Notes: a model not told the origin generated them from the sequence alone. DNA of 64,000 nucleotides from Streptomyces sp. AP-93 (GCF_022808175.1 NZ_JALGBX010000001.1:62001-126000); one strand, 5' to 3'; positions 8,331 to 16,942 are shown, counted from the first letter of the stretch. A program made the numbers and translations.

Positions 8331-11035
8331 GCGGGCCGTTGACTGCGAAGAAGGGCAAGAAGATCGAAGCGGTGTGGTCGGGAACGTGGGTCGCGGACCG
8401 GCTGGGCGTGAGCCTGCAGGAGGGCGCGGGTGATGGCCCGCGGCTGGACGAACTGCTCGGGCTGGCGCTGCGCCGCAACCCCAAGCGGGCGCACCTGCTG
8501 GTCTCGCGGGTGCTGGGCAAGCACGTCCCGCAGTCCCCGGCGGCCGTGTACGCCGCCGGGTACGGGCTCGGCGAGCGGGTCCGGGAGCTGCTGGGCGAGG
8601 AGGAGGCCGCCACGGCGGTCGTCCTGGGGTACGCGGAGACCGCGACCGGGCTGGGCCACTGCGTGGCCGACGGCCTGGGCGCCGCCCCGTACCTGCACTC
8701 CACCCGCCGCTCCGTGCCCGGAGTGGAGGCCGCGGGCGGCTTCGAGGAGGCCCACTCGCACGCCACCTCGCACCTGCTGCTGCCCGAGGACCCGAAGCTG
8801 CTGGCGGGCTCGGGCCCGCTGGTCCTCGTCGACGACGAGTTCTCCACCGGCAACACCGTCCTGAACACCATCGCCGACCTCCACGCCCGCCACCCGCGCG
8901 CCCACTACGTGGTCGTCGCCCTGGTCGACATGCGCTCCCCGGCCGACCGCGCCCGCCTGACGGACTTCGCCGCCGAGCTGGGCGCCCGCGTGGACCTCAT
9001 AGCCCTGGCCTCGGGCACGGTCTCCCTCCCGGAGGGGGTCCTGGAAAAGGGCCAGGCCCTGGTGGAGCAGTACGAGGCCGAGGCCGCGGCGATGGCTGCC
9101 GCGGCCTCTCCCGTCTCCCCTGCCGGGGCCTCCTCCGCCGCCGGCTCTCCCGCTGGTCCTGCCGCTGCTGCCGCCGCTGCCGCCGCCGCGAGCGCGGCCG
9201 GGCACGCCGCCGCTGCCGGATCCGAGCCCGCTACGGGCGAATCGCAGCCGGGGGGTGGGCAAAATCAGCCCCTGCGGCGTTTGAGCAGCGGGGGCCGGGG
9301 CGGCGCCCCGGCAGACGGCCCGCACCCGATCACCCACGTGGAACTGGGCTGGCCGGCCGGCATACCCGACGGCGGACGCCACGGCTTCACCCCCGCGCAC
9401 CGCGCAGCACTGGACGCGGCGCTGCCCGCCATGGCGGACCGGCTCACGGCCGCGCTCGGCGCGGCCCCCGCCCGGGTCCTCGTACTCGGCAACGAGGAGC
9501 TGATGTACGCCCCGCTGCGCCTCGCGCAGGCGCTGGAGGCGTCCGGCGCCGCGGCCGAGGTCCGCTTCTCCACCACCACCCGCTCGCCGGTGCTCGCCGT
9601 GGACGACCCCGGCTACGCGATCCGCACCCGCCTCGTCTTCCCCGCGCACGACGACCCGGCCGACGGCCCGGGAGACCGGTACGCGTACAACGTCGCGAGC
9701 ACGGCCGGCGCCGGCTTCGACGCCGTGGTCGCCGTCGTGGACTCGGCCGGGGACACCCCCGAGCTCCGCACCGGACTCCTCGCGGCCCTCGCGCCGCACA
9801 CCGGCCGGGTCGTGCTGGCGGTCATACCTTCGTACGTACCCGACCGGCAGGAGCCGATCATGACCGAGCCCCCGCGCGAACCACTGGGCGAACCACTGGG
9901 CGAACCACTGCGCGGGCCCGCCTTCTCCTCCTACGCCGCCGAGGACGTCGGCTGGCTGCTCCAGGACCTCTCCGACGTGGAGCTCGAAGCCCCGACCGAG
10001 GAACGCGAGGAGGCCATCCAGGCGGGCGGCGCGCACTATGCGGAATCCCTGCCGGTGGAGTTCCAGCCGTCCCCGGAGTACCAGCAGCTCTACCAGAGCG
10101 CGCTGACCGCCTCCGCCGCCCGGATGGCCCGCGCCGTCGGAACCGTCACCGAGACGGTCCTCGCCGAGCGCTCCCCTTCTCCCGTCCTCGTCTCCCTGGC
10201 CCGCGCCGGCACCCCCGTCGGCGTGCTGATGCGGCGCTGGGCGCAGGCCCGCCACGGCCTGGACCTGCCGCACTACGCCGCCTCCATCGTGCGCGGCCGC
10301 GGCATCGACGCCAACGCGCTGCGCTGGCTGGCCGCCCACCACGATCCGGCCGACGTCGTCTTCGTCGACGGCTGGACCGGCAAGGGAGCGATCACCCGCG
10401 AACTGCGGGAGGCCCTGGGTGAGTTCGAGGGCTTCAACCCGGAGATCGTGGTCCTCGCCGACCCCGGCTCGTGCGTGGAGACGTACGGCACGCGCGAGGA
10501 CTTCCTGATCCCCTCCGCCTGTCTCAATTCCACTGTTTCCGGACTGGTCTCGCGTACGGTGCTCAGGTCCGACCTGGTCGGGCCCGCCGATTTCCACGGC
10601 GCGAAGTTCTACCGGGAGCTCGCCGGGGCCGATGTCTCCGTCGCGTTCGTCGACACCGTCTCCGCGCACTTCGAGGAGGTGGCCGAGGCCGTGGACGCCG
10701 AGGTCAAGGAGCTCCTCGCCGCCGACCGCACGCCGACCTGGGTGGGCTGGCGGGCGGTGGAGCGGATCAGCGAGGAGTACGGCATCCACGACGTGAACCT
10801 GGTGAAGCCCGGCGTCGGCGAGACCACGCGGGTGCTGCTGCGCCGGGTGCCGTGGAAGATCCTCGCGCAGCGCGGCGCCGGGGCCGACCTGGACCACGTA
10901 CGCCTCCTCGCGGAGCAGCGGGGGGTGCCGGTGGAAGAGGTCGACGGCCTGCCCTACAGCTGCGTAGGACTCATTCATCCCCGATTCACGCGCGGCGCCA
11001 CGGGCGCCGACGGAAAGGCTGTGGCCACCAAGTGA
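8327..11035 (+). CDS. Fused phosphoribosyltransferase-TRSP / StiP-PELOTA protein
   Basis: One uninterrupted frame of 902 residues. Residues ~1-275 are a PRTase with PRPP loop LVLVDDEFSTGNT. Residues ~275-335 form an Ala/Pro/Gly linker. Residues ~335-510 are a TRSP domain with the eponymous TTRSP. Residues ~512-800 are the StiP (PRTase_1) domain with a second PRPP-like loop VFVDGWTGKGA. Residues ~800-890 are a PELOTA/L7Ae-like RNA-binding domain ending PYSCVGLIHPRF. GTG 8327 overlaps the preceding stop and the end overlaps the next start, so the operon is translationally coupled. To my recollection these halves are usually separate genes. An internal ATG at 9860 with its own Shine-Dalgarno could still yield StiP-PELOTA alone. 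The products presumably act in synthesis of a nucleoside-like compound tied to Ter stress. Confidence 0.85.
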   Translation: MSGPLTAKKGKKIEAVWSGTWVADRLGVSLQEGAGDGPRLDELLGLALRRNPKRAHLLVSRVLGKHVPQSPAAVYAAGYGLGERVRELLGEEEAATAVVLGYAETATGLGHCVADGLGAAPYLHSTRRSVPGVEAAGGFEEAHSHATSHLLLPEDPKLLAGSGPLVLVDDEFSTGNTVLNTIADLHARHPRAHYVVVALVDMRSPADRARLTDFAAELGARVDLIALASGTVSLPEGVLEKGQALVEQYEAEAAAMAAAASPVSPAGASSAAGSPAGPAAAAAAAAAASAAGHAAAAGSEPATGESQPGGGQNQPLRRLSSGGRGGAPADGPHPITHVELGWPAGIPDGGRHGFTPAHRAALDAALPAMADRLTAALGAAPARVLVLGNEELMYAPLRLAQALEASGAAAEVRFSTTTRSPVLAVDDPGYAIRTRLVFPAHDDPADGPGDRYAYNVASTAGAGFDAVVAVVDSAGDTPELRTGLLAALAPHTGRVVLAVIPSYVPDRQEPIMTEPPREPLGEPLGEPLRGPAFSSYAAEDVGWLLQDLSDVELEAPTEEREEAIQAGGAHYAESLPVEFQPSPEYQQLYQSALTASAARMARAVGTVTETVLAERSPSPVLVSLARAGTPVGVLMRRWAQARHGLDLPHYAASIVRGRGIDANALRWLAAHHDPADVVFVDGWTGKGAITRELREALGEFEGFNPEIVVLADPGSCVETYGTREDFLIPSACLNSTVSGLVSRTVLRSDLVGPADFHGAKFYRELAGADVSVAFVDTVSAHFEEVAEAVDAEVKELLAADRTPTWVGWRAVERISEEYGIHDVNLVKPGVGETTRVLLRRVPWKILAQRGAGADLDHVRLLAEQRGVPVEEVDGLPYSCVGLIHPRFTRGATGADGKAVATK
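9256..9312. repeat. Copy of the dispersed GC-rich Streptomyces intergenic repeat, inside a coding region
   Basis: Read on the minus strand it gives CTCAAACGCCGCAGGGGCTG, flanked by GC blocks. This matches the intergenic copies at 12848-12880 and 54660-54690. Here it is translated in frame (QNQPLRRLSSGGRGG) within the linker between the PRTase and TRSP domains. Confidence 0.8.
9846..9862 (+). promoter_or_regulatory. Internal Shine-Dalgarno and ATG for the StiP-PELOTA half
   Basis: AGGAG precedes an in-frame ATG at 9860 by about 7 bases, exactly at the domain junction (MTEPPREPLGEP). It is either a relic of two once-separate genes or an active internal start. A 12-base unit is repeated nearly three times just downstream (9885-9915), encoding EPLG-EPLG-EPLR. 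Confidence 0.6.
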
Positions 11036-11862
11036 CCGTTCTCGTAGCCAGTGACCTCGACCGTACGCTCATCTACTCGGCGGCCGCGCTCGGCCTGACC
11101 ATGCCCGACCCGGTGGCCCCGCGGCTGCTGTGCGTGGAGGTGCACGAGAGCAAGCCGCTGTCGTACATGACGGAGACGGCGGCGGGGCTGCTGGCGGAGC
11201 TGTCCGCCGACCCGGGCGCGGTGTTCGTGCCGACCACCACCCGGACCCGCAAGCAGTACCAGCGCATCCGCTTCCCCGGACGGCCGGCGAAGTACGCGAT
11301 CTGCGCCAACGGCGGCCAGCTCCTGGTGGACGGGGTCCCGGACCGGGACTGGCGCCGCCAGGTCGCGGCGCGGCTCGCCGCGGAGTCCGTCCCGCTGGAG
11401 GAGATGCACGCGCACCTGATGTCCGTCTCCGACCCGGCGTGGCTGCGCAAGGCGCGGGTCGCGGAGGACCTGTTTGCGTACCTGGTCGTGGAGCGGGCGC
11501 TGGTCCCCGCGGAGTGGATCAAGACGCTGGCGGAATGGTCCGAGGCGCGCGGCTGGACGGTCTCGCTCCAGGGCCGGAAGATCTACGCCGTACCGCGGCC
11601 GCTGACCAAGAGCGCGGCCATGCACGAGGTGGCCCGGCGTACGGAGGCCACGAGCACGCTGGCCGCCGGGGACTCGCTGCTCGACGCGGACCTGCTGCTC
11701 GCGGCGGACACGGCCTGGCGGCCGGGCCACGGGGAGCTGGCCGACGCCGGCTGGACGGCGCCGCACGTGACGTCGCTGGCCCAGGCGGGCGTGCTGGCCG
11801 GTGAGGAGATCGTGCGCGCGTTCACCCGCGAAGTGACGCGACTCGGCACACCGGCCGCCTGA
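11032..11862 (+). CDS. HAD superfamily hydrolase of the Ter-linked operon
   Basis: 276 residues. HAD phosphatase motifs are visible: DLDRTL at residues 8-13 (nucleophile Asp), PTTTRT as motif II, a conserved Lys region, and AAGDSLLDADLLL as motif IV. GTG 11032 overlaps the upstream stop TGA (GTGA), indicating translational coupling with the PRTase/StiP gene. In related Ter operons this enzyme is expected to dephosphorylate the pathway intermediate. Substrate unknown; cytosolic. Confidence 0.88.
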   Translation: MTVLVASDLDRTLIYSAAALGLTMPDPVAPRLLCVEVHESKPLSYMTETAAGLLAELSADPGAVFVPTTTRTRKQYQRIRFPGRPAKYAICANGGQLLVDGVPDRDWRRQVAARLAAESVPLEEMHAHLMSVSDPAWLRKARVAEDLFAYLVVERALVPAEWIKTLAEWSEARGWTVSLQGRKIYAVPRPLTKSAAMHEVARRTEATSTLAAGDSLLDADLLLAADTAWRPGHGELADAGWTAPHVTSLAQAGVLAGEEIVRAFTREVTRLGTPAA

Positions 11863-11881
11863 TCTTGGGCACACTGGGCCC

Positions 11882-12541
11882 ATGACCAAGGGCAACAGCA
11901 CCAAGATCACAGACGAGCTCTACCAGTACATGCTCGCGCACAACCCCCCGCTGGACGAGGTCCAGCGGGGGCTGGTGGCGACGACGTACGAGGTGTTCCC
12001 GGACTCGGCCGGAATGCAGTCGGCGGAGGAGCAGGGGCCGCTGCTGGCCTTCCTGGTCCGGCTGACCGGCGCGCGGCACATCGTGGAGATCGGCACCTTC
12101 ACCGGTTTCTCCTCCCTGTCGATGGCCCAGGCCATGCCGGCGGACGGACGCCTCATCGCGTGCGACGTCTCGGAGGAGTGGACGGCGTACGCGCGCGAGG
12201 CCTGGGCGAAGGCCGGCGTCGCGGACCGCATCGACCTGCGGATCGCGCCCGCGATCGAGACGCTGCGCGCGATGCCGGCGGAGCCGCACATCGACATGGC
12301 GTACATGGACGCGGACAAGCAGAGCCAGATCGCCTACTGGGAGGAGCTCGTACCGCGGCTGCGCTCGGGCGGTCTCCTCGTCACGGACAACACGCTGTAC
12401 CACGGCACGGTGCTGGACCCGGCGGCGACCGGCGGGGCGGCGGGGGTCCAGGCCTACAACGACCACGTCGCGGCGGACCCCCGCATGGAGTCGGTGCTGC
12501 TGGCGATCTCCGACGGCATCACCCTCTCCCGCAAGCGCTAG
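11882..12541 (+). CDS. O-methyltransferase (family 3, SAM-dependent)
   Basis: 219 residues of a class I methyltransferase similar to caffeoyl-CoA/catechol O-methyltransferases. SAM motif I is HIVEIGTFTGFSSLSMA and motif II is RLIACDVSEEW. Metal-site motif AYMDADKQSQIAYWE is followed by GGLLVTDNTLYHG. It starts 19 bases after the HAD gene, so it could be read with the Ter enzyme operon, although such genes are common alone. Its end overlaps the convergent zinc-ribbon gene by four bases. Substrate unknown. Confidence 0.9.
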   Translation: MTKGNSTKITDELYQYMLAHNPPLDEVQRGLVATTYEVFPDSAGMQSAEEQGPLLAFLVRLTGARHIVEIGTFTGFSSLSMAQAMPADGRLIACDVSEEWTAYAREAWAKAGVADRIDLRIAPAIETLRAMPAEPHIDMAYMDADKQSQIAYWEELVPRLRSGGLLVTDNTLYHGTVLDPAATGGAAGVQAYNDHVAADPRMESVLLAISDGITLSRKR

Positions 12542-12756
12542 CCGCAGCCACCCCCACCACAGCAGCCTCCGCCCGCCCCCATGGGTGCGGCCGCGGCGGG
12601 GGCTGCGCTGCTCCCGCCGACGGCGACGGCGGACAGCAGCTTGACGGTATCGGCGTGCCCGGCGGGGCAGTCGGCGGGCGCGGAGGACTCGGCCATGGGC
12701 CGGCTGACCTCGAAGGTGTCTTCGCAGGTCCGGCAGCGGAATTCGTAACGGGGCAT
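12538..12756 (-). CDS. FmdB family zinc ribbon protein
   Basis: A 72-residue protein beginning MPRYEFRCRTCEDTFEV with the CxxC knuckle (CRTC) and a second ligand pair around DCPAGH. The C-terminus is an unusual Gly/Cys tail (GGGCCGGGGCG), seen in some actinobacterial FmdB-type regulators. The gene is convergent with and overlaps the O-methyltransferase. Likely a small metal-binding or regulatory protein; function not established. Confidence 0.85.
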   Translation of the reverse strand: MPRYEFRCRTCEDTFEVSRPMAESSAPADCPAGHADTVKLLSAVAVGGSSAAPAAAAPMGAGGGCCGGGGCG

Positions 12757-13141
12757 GCGGACAGGCTACGCAGTCGGGACGCCTCACCGGAATCCCCGGG
12801 TACGGGGTGCGGCGCCGTTGCCGGGGGGCCGGCCCCCGGACCCCCGCTCCTCAAACGCCGGAGGGGCTGGTTTTTGGCCGGCGTGGGCCGCACGCAAAGG
12901 TGGACGCCGGCCGAATCCAGCCTCGCCGGCGTTTGAGGCGCGGGGTCTGGGGCGGAGCCCCAGGGGGTCCGGGCGCAGCCCGGGGCCCTGCTTTCAGCCC
13001 GTCCGGCGATTGAGGACCGGGGTCCGGGCAGCGCCCGGGGAACGGTGGAAGGGCGGGTAGGGGAACTCCGCCCCGCGCAGCGGCACACCCGCAACCGGCG
13101 GAGCCGGGCCGCACCCCCGTGTCGGCCCGGCCCCGCCGGGG
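12757..13141. repeat. Intergenic cluster of GC-rich dispersed repeats
   Basis: A 385-base gap without a credible gene. It contains three copies or half-copies of a dispersed element: 12836-12880 (core CTCAAACGCCGGAGGGGCTG), an inverted copy at 12908-12960 (CGCCGGCGTTTGAGG), and a diverged copy at 12998-13040 (CCGGCGATTGAGGACCGGGG). A second repeat family follows at 13030-13075 (inverted form of CCCGTTCCCCGGGGCTG...). The copies can pair into large hairpins and may serve as terminators for the kinase operon. Confidence 0.75.
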
Positions 13142-14149
13142 TCAGCGGACCACCGTGCCGGCCGGGGCCGCGAGGAGGCCGAGCTCCGCACGGGTCGGCG
13201 CGCCCTCCCAGTCCCCCCGGGAGGCCACCGCGAAGGCGCCCGTCGTGACCGCACGGTCCAGTCGGGCCTCCTGCGTCGACCCGTCGAGCAACGCCGAGAG
13301 GTAGCCCGCGACGAAGGCGTCACCCGCGCCGACCGCGTCGACCGCGCGGACCGGCCGGGCGGGGGCGTGGACCACCGAGCCGTCGTCCGTGTACGCCGTC
13401 GCGCCGGCCGCGCCGAGTTTGACCACGACCTCGCCGACCCCGAGGGCAAGGAGTTCCTTCGCCTGGAGGGCTGTGTCGGCCGGGGCGTCGGAAGACAGGC
13501 ACAGGGCGAGTTCGTCGTCCGAGGCGATGAGGACGTCCACCGAAGGCGCCCACGCGCGCAGCACCGCCGCGGCCTCTTCGGACGACCACAGCCGGGACCG
13601 GAAGTTCACGTCCAGGCAGACCAGCGCCGAGTGCTCGGCCGCGAGGCGCAGGGCGAGGGTGCAGGCCGAGCGGGCCGAGCGGGAGAGCGCCGGGGTGATC
13701 CCGGTCAGGTGCAGGACCTTCGGCGGGGCCGCCGTGAAGGCCCGCTCCACCGAGCAGGCCTTGAGCCGCGAACCCGCCGAGCCCGCGCGGTAGTAGTGCA
13801 CCCGCGTCACCTCCGGCAGCCTCGGCTCCGCGAGCATCAGCCCGGTCGGGGCCCCGCCGTCGTCGAGACAGGCTCTGCGGACGTCGACGCCCTCGGCACG
13901 CAGGGTCCGTAGGACCAGCTCACCGGCTTCGTCCTCGCCGACCGCGCCCGCCCAGCGGACGGCGTGCCCGAGCCGGGCCAGGCCGATCGCGACGTTCGAC
14001 TCGGCGCCCGCGACGGAGACCTCCATGCTCCCGCCCAGGCGCAGCGGGCCGCTGCCCCGCAGGGCGAGCATCGTCTCCCCGAAGGTGAGGACCTCGGGGG
14101 TGGTGTCGGGAGCGGCTTCGGGCCCGGTCACGTGCAGACCGCCTTTCAT
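13142..14149 (-). CDS. PfkB-family sugar kinase, probable 2-keto-3-deoxy-galactonate/gluconate kinase
   Basis: 335 residues of the ribokinase/PfkB fold. It has an N-terminal GETMLALRGSGPLRLGG sugar-binding segment, VAGAESNVAIGLARLG, and the C-terminal catalytic motif VDAVGAGDAFVAGYLSALL with the catalytic Asp. Within the galactonate cluster it would phosphorylate 2-keto-3-deoxygalactonate. The ATG overlaps the aldolase stop (ATGA), so it is the coupled last gene of the dehydratase-aldolase-kinase run. The exact epimer is inferred from the neighbouring dehydratase; a gluconate-type KDG kinase is the alternative. Confidence 0.88.
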   Translation of the reverse strand: MKGGLHVTGPEAAPDTTPEVLTFGETMLALRGSGPLRLGGSMEVSVAGAESNVAIGLARLGHAVRWAGAVGEDEAGELVLRTLRAEGVDVRRACLDDGGAPTGLMLAEPRLPEVTRVHYYRAGSAGSRLKACSVERAFTAAPPKVLHLTGITPALSRSARSACTLALRLAAEHSALVCLDVNFRSRLWSSEEAAAVLRAWAPSVDVLIASDDELALCLSSDAPADTALQAKELLALGVGEVVVKLGAAGATAYTDDGSVVHAPARPVRAVDAVGAGDAFVAGYLSALLDGSTQEARLDRAVTTGAFAVASRGDWEGAPTRAELGLLAAPAGTVVR

Positions 14150-14763
14150 GCGCAGACCGCCTTGAACTCCGCCGCCCTGCGCCGCAGCGCGAGCAGGTCG
14201 CCGCCGTCGGCCGCGTCCCCGATCAGTGGGGAGCCGACGCCGACCGCCACCGCGCCGGAGGACAGGTACTCGGCCGCGGCGGCCGCGTCCACCCCGCCGA
14301 CCGGTACGAAGGGCAGGTCGGGGAAGGGGGCGCGCAGGGCCCGAAGGTACGCCGGTCCGCCGATCGAGCCCGGGAACAGCTTGAGCGCGGAGGCCCCCGC
14401 CGCGTCGGCCGCGATGACCTCGGTCGGGGTGATGACCCCGGCCAGTACCGGCAGCCCCTGCCGGACGGATTCGTCCACGCCGGCGCCGAGCCCCGGGGTG
14501 ACCATCAGGTTGGCTCCGGCGTCGGCGGCCCGCTGGGCGTCCTCGGCGGTGAGGACCGTGCCGGCCCCGAGCCAGGCCTCGTCACCGAGCTCCTTGCGGG
14601 CCCGGCCGATGACGTCCAGCGCGTCGGTCCCGCTGAGGGAGACCTCGATGAGCGGGACGCCTTCCTCGACGAGGGTCATGACGGTGCGGAAGGACGCCTC
14701 CGCGTCCCGTCCGCGGACGATGGCGACGAGCCGCTCCTGTCGCAGCGCTGCGCCGAACTCCAT
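14146..14763 (-). CDS. Bifunctional KHG/KDPG-type aldolase (2-dehydro-3-deoxy-6-phosphogalactonate aldolase)
   Basis: 205-residue TIM-barrel class I aldolase. Key features are LVAIVRGRDAE (catalytic Glu/Arg region), GAGTVLTAEDAQRAADAGA, VTPGL, and the Schiff-base lysine in ASALKLFPGSIGGP. In this operon it should split 2-keto-3-deoxy-6-phosphogalactonate into pyruvate and glyceraldehyde-3-phosphate. ATG 14763 lies shortly after AAGGCAGG. It sits 65 bases downstream of the dehydratase and overlaps the kinase start by 4 bases. Confidence 0.9.
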   Translation of the reverse strand: MEFGAALRQERLVAIVRGRDAEASFRTVMTLVEEGVPLIEVSLSGTDALDVIGRARKELGDEAWLGAGTVLTAEDAQRAADAGANLMVTPGLGAGVDESVRQGLPVLAGVITPTEVIAADAAGASALKLFPGSIGGPAYLRALRAPFPDLPFVPVGGVDAAAAAEYLSSGAVAVGVGSPLIGDAADGGDLLALRRRAAEFKAVCA

Positions 14764-14828
14764 GGGAATGCCTGCCTTCTGATGTGTGTGGGGGAGGGGG
14801 GAGGGGGATCGCGAGGGGTGGTGGGGGC

Positions 14829-15974
14829 TCACCACTCGGCGAAGGAGCCGTCTTCGTGGCGCCACACCGGATTGCGCCAGGCGTGGCCTTTCTTGTCGGC
14901 GGCGCGGACGGCCGCCTCGTCGACCTCGACGCCCAGGCCCGGCCGCTCGGTGCGGATCAGGGAGCCCGCGTCGAAGCGGAACGGCGCGGGGTCGGTGACG
15001 TAGTCGAGGAGCTCGGCGCCCTGGTTGTAGTGGATGCCGATCGACTGTTCCTGGATGAGGAAGTTCGGGGTGGTGAAGGCGACTTGGAGGCTGGCCGCCA
15101 GGGCGACCGGCCCCAGCGGGCAGTGCGGCGCGATCTGGGCTCCGTAGACCTCGGCGAGGGAGGCGATGCGGCGCAGTTCGGAGATGCCGCCGGCGTGTGA
15201 GATGTCGGGCTGCAGGATCGCCACGCCGGCCTGCAGCGGGGCGAGGAACTCCCGTCGGGAGAAGAGTCGTTCGCCCAGCGCGATGGGGATGTTGGAGGCG
15301 TTCACCAGATCGGGGACGGCCTGCATGTACTCGGAGAGGACCGGCTCCTCGACGAACATCGGGTCGTACGGGGCGAGGAGGGGGAGGATCCGGCGGGCGT
15401 TGGCGGGGGAGACCCGGCCGTGGAAGTCGAGCCCGAAGTCGCGGTCGTCGCCGAGGACTTCGCGGGCGGTCTCGGCGCGCCGGAGGCAGTCGCGGACCTC
15501 GGAGCGGGTGGCGAGGGGGCTCATGCGGCCGCAGCCGTTCATCTTGACGGCCGTGAAGCCCGCCTCGACCTGCTGGACCAGCGCGTCCTTGATCTCGTGC
15601 GGCTCGTCGCCGCCGACCCAGGCGTAGGCGCGGATCCGGTCGCGGACCGGCCCGCCGAGGAGCTGGTGCACGGGCATCCCGTACGCCTTGCCCTTGATGT
15701 CCCACAGCGCTTGATCGAGCCCGGCGACGGCGGAGGACAGCACGGGGCCGCCGCGGTAGAAGCCGCCCTTGGTCATGACCTGCCAGTGGTCCTCGATCCG
15801 CATGGGGTCCTGGCCGGTCAGGTACTCGGACAGCACCTCCACGGCCGCGCGCACCGGCTCGGCACGCCCTTCGACCACGGGTTCGCCCCAGCCGACGACG
15901 CCCTCGTCGGTTTCTACGCGCACGAACATCCAGCGCGGTGGGGCCATGAACGTCTCGATGCGGGTGATCTTCAC
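14829..15974 (-). CDS. dgoD: D-galactonate dehydratase (enolase superfamily)
   Basis: 381 residues starting MKITRIETFMAPPRWMFVRV, typical of galactonate dehydratases. Enolase-superfamily landmarks are the DFHGR segment, metal ligands in VEEPVL and ALGERLFSR, DISHAGGI, and the catalytic His in IAPHCPLGPVALA. It removes water from D-galactonate to give 2-keto-3-deoxygalactonate, the first step of the De Ley-Doudoroff route. Kinase and aldolase genes follow in the same direction, and an FCD regulator and a permease adjoin. Rhamnonate or other sugar-acid dehydratases are less likely given these motifs. Confidence 0.9.
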   Translation of the reverse strand: MKITRIETFMAPPRWMFVRVETDEGVVGWGEPVVEGRAEPVRAAVEVLSEYLTGQDPMRIEDHWQVMTKGGFYRGGPVLSSAVAGLDQALWDIKGKAYGMPVHQLLGGPVRDRIRAYAWVGGDEPHEIKDALVQQVEAGFTAVKMNGCGRMSPLATRSEVRDCLRRAETAREVLGDDRDFGLDFHGRVSPANARRILPLLAPYDPMFVEEPVLSEYMQAVPDLVNASNIPIALGERLFSRREFLAPLQAGVAILQPDISHAGGISELRRIASLAEVYGAQIAPHCPLGPVALAASLQVAFTTPNFLIQEQSIGIHYNQGAELLDYVTDPAPFRFDAGSLIRTERPGLGVEVDEAAVRAADKKGHAWRNPVWRHEDGSFAEW

Positions 15975-16094
15975 GGCGGACGGTGTCCTCTCCTGGTGGG
16001 GGCGGCAGGACGGGGTCTGCGGGTACTGCGGGGCTAGGGGCTCTGAGGGCCGGTCTGCGGGGCTGGCCTACGGGTTCTCGGGGCTCTCTGGGTT

Positions 16095-16790
16095 CTACGG
16101 GTGGTCGCGCTGCGCCATGTCGAGGAGGTCGAGCACGGCCCGGTGCGCCCCGTCCGGGTCCCACGCCCGGACCCGGTCGACCACGGCCCGGTGGATCGCG
16201 TGCGGGTGCTCGAAGTCCCCCTTGTGCACCGTGCGGTCGCGTTCCACGAGGGCCGGGATGATCACCCGGTACATCTGCGCGAAGAACAGGTTGTGCGAGG
16301 CGGTCAGCAGCGCCAGGTGGAACGAGGCGTCCGCCCGGACGTGCAGCACCGGGTCGCGGTCGCTCGCCGCCATCGCGGTCAGCGCCGCGTCCAGCGCGGC
16401 CAGGTCCTGCTCGGTGGCCCGTATGGCGGCCAGCGCGGCGGCGGCCGGCTCGATCGAGCGGCGCAGTTCGAGGAGGTCCGAGAAGAAGCAGTCGGGCGCG
16501 CCGGCCGCGAGCTTCCAGCGCAGCACGTCGGCGTCGAAGAGGTTCCAGTCGGTGCGCGGGCGCACGAAGGTGCCGCGCTTCTGGCGGGCGTCGAGCAGCC
16601 CCTTGGCCATGAGCACCTTGATGGATTCGCGGAGCACCGTCTGGCTGACGTCGAGCTCCTCCATCAGGAGGGGGAGGTCGAGCGTGGCTCCCTCGTCGTA
16701 CGTGCCGTCGAAGATCCGGCGGGCCAGCTCTTCCACCGCGGCCTTGTGGACCCCGCGGCCGCCGTACGCGGCCTCGCTGCTGCTGTTCAT
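16095..16790 (-). CDS. FadR/GntR family regulator with FCD domain (galactonate operon regulator)
   Basis: 231 residues. An N-terminal winged helix (EELARRIFDGTYDEGATLDLPLLMEELDVSQTVLRESIKVL) precedes an all-helical FCD ligand domain (LLELRRSIEPAAAALAA ... FHLALLTASHNLFFAQMY ... AIHRAVVDRVRAWDPDGAH). ATG 16790 is favoured; the upstream ATG at 16859 would add 23 poorly conserved residues. It lies between dgoD and the divergent permease and should bind the A/T-rich palindrome upstream. It resembles DgoR, which responds to galactonate; this is inferred from context. Confidence 0.87.
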   Translation of the reverse strand: MNSSSEAAYGGRGVHKAAVEELARRIFDGTYDEGATLDLPLLMEELDVSQTVLRESIKVLMAKGLLDARQKRGTFVRPRTDWNLFDADVLRWKLAAGAPDCFFSDLLELRRSIEPAAAALAAIRATEQDLAALDAALTAMAASDRDPVLHVRADASFHLALLTASHNLFFAQMYRVIIPALVERDRTVHKGDFEHPHAIHRAVVDRVRAWDPDGAHRAVLDLLDMAQRDHP

Positions 16791-16875
16791 TCCGGTTTCC
16801 CCTCTCCCTGTCGGGGCTTTGGTCCCTACTTGCTCCCCTGACAAGGCAAAGGCTTGCACAAGTAATCCTTAATTA

Positions 16876-16886
16876 GCAATTATTGC
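16876..16886. promoter_or_regulatory. A/T-rich palindromic operator candidate (GCAATTATTGC)
   Basis: An exact 11-base palindrome GCAAT-T-ATTGC next to a TTAATTA palindrome at 16869-16875, in a very G+C-rich chromosome. It sits in the divergent gap between the FCD regulator and the MFS permease. Probable binding site for that regulator, overlapping a promoter. Confidence 0.6.
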
Positions 16887-16942
16887 GTGGCGCCACCGGA
16901 ACGGCTGGTTCCGGCTGCTCTGCGCCGCTCAGCGCTCCACAG

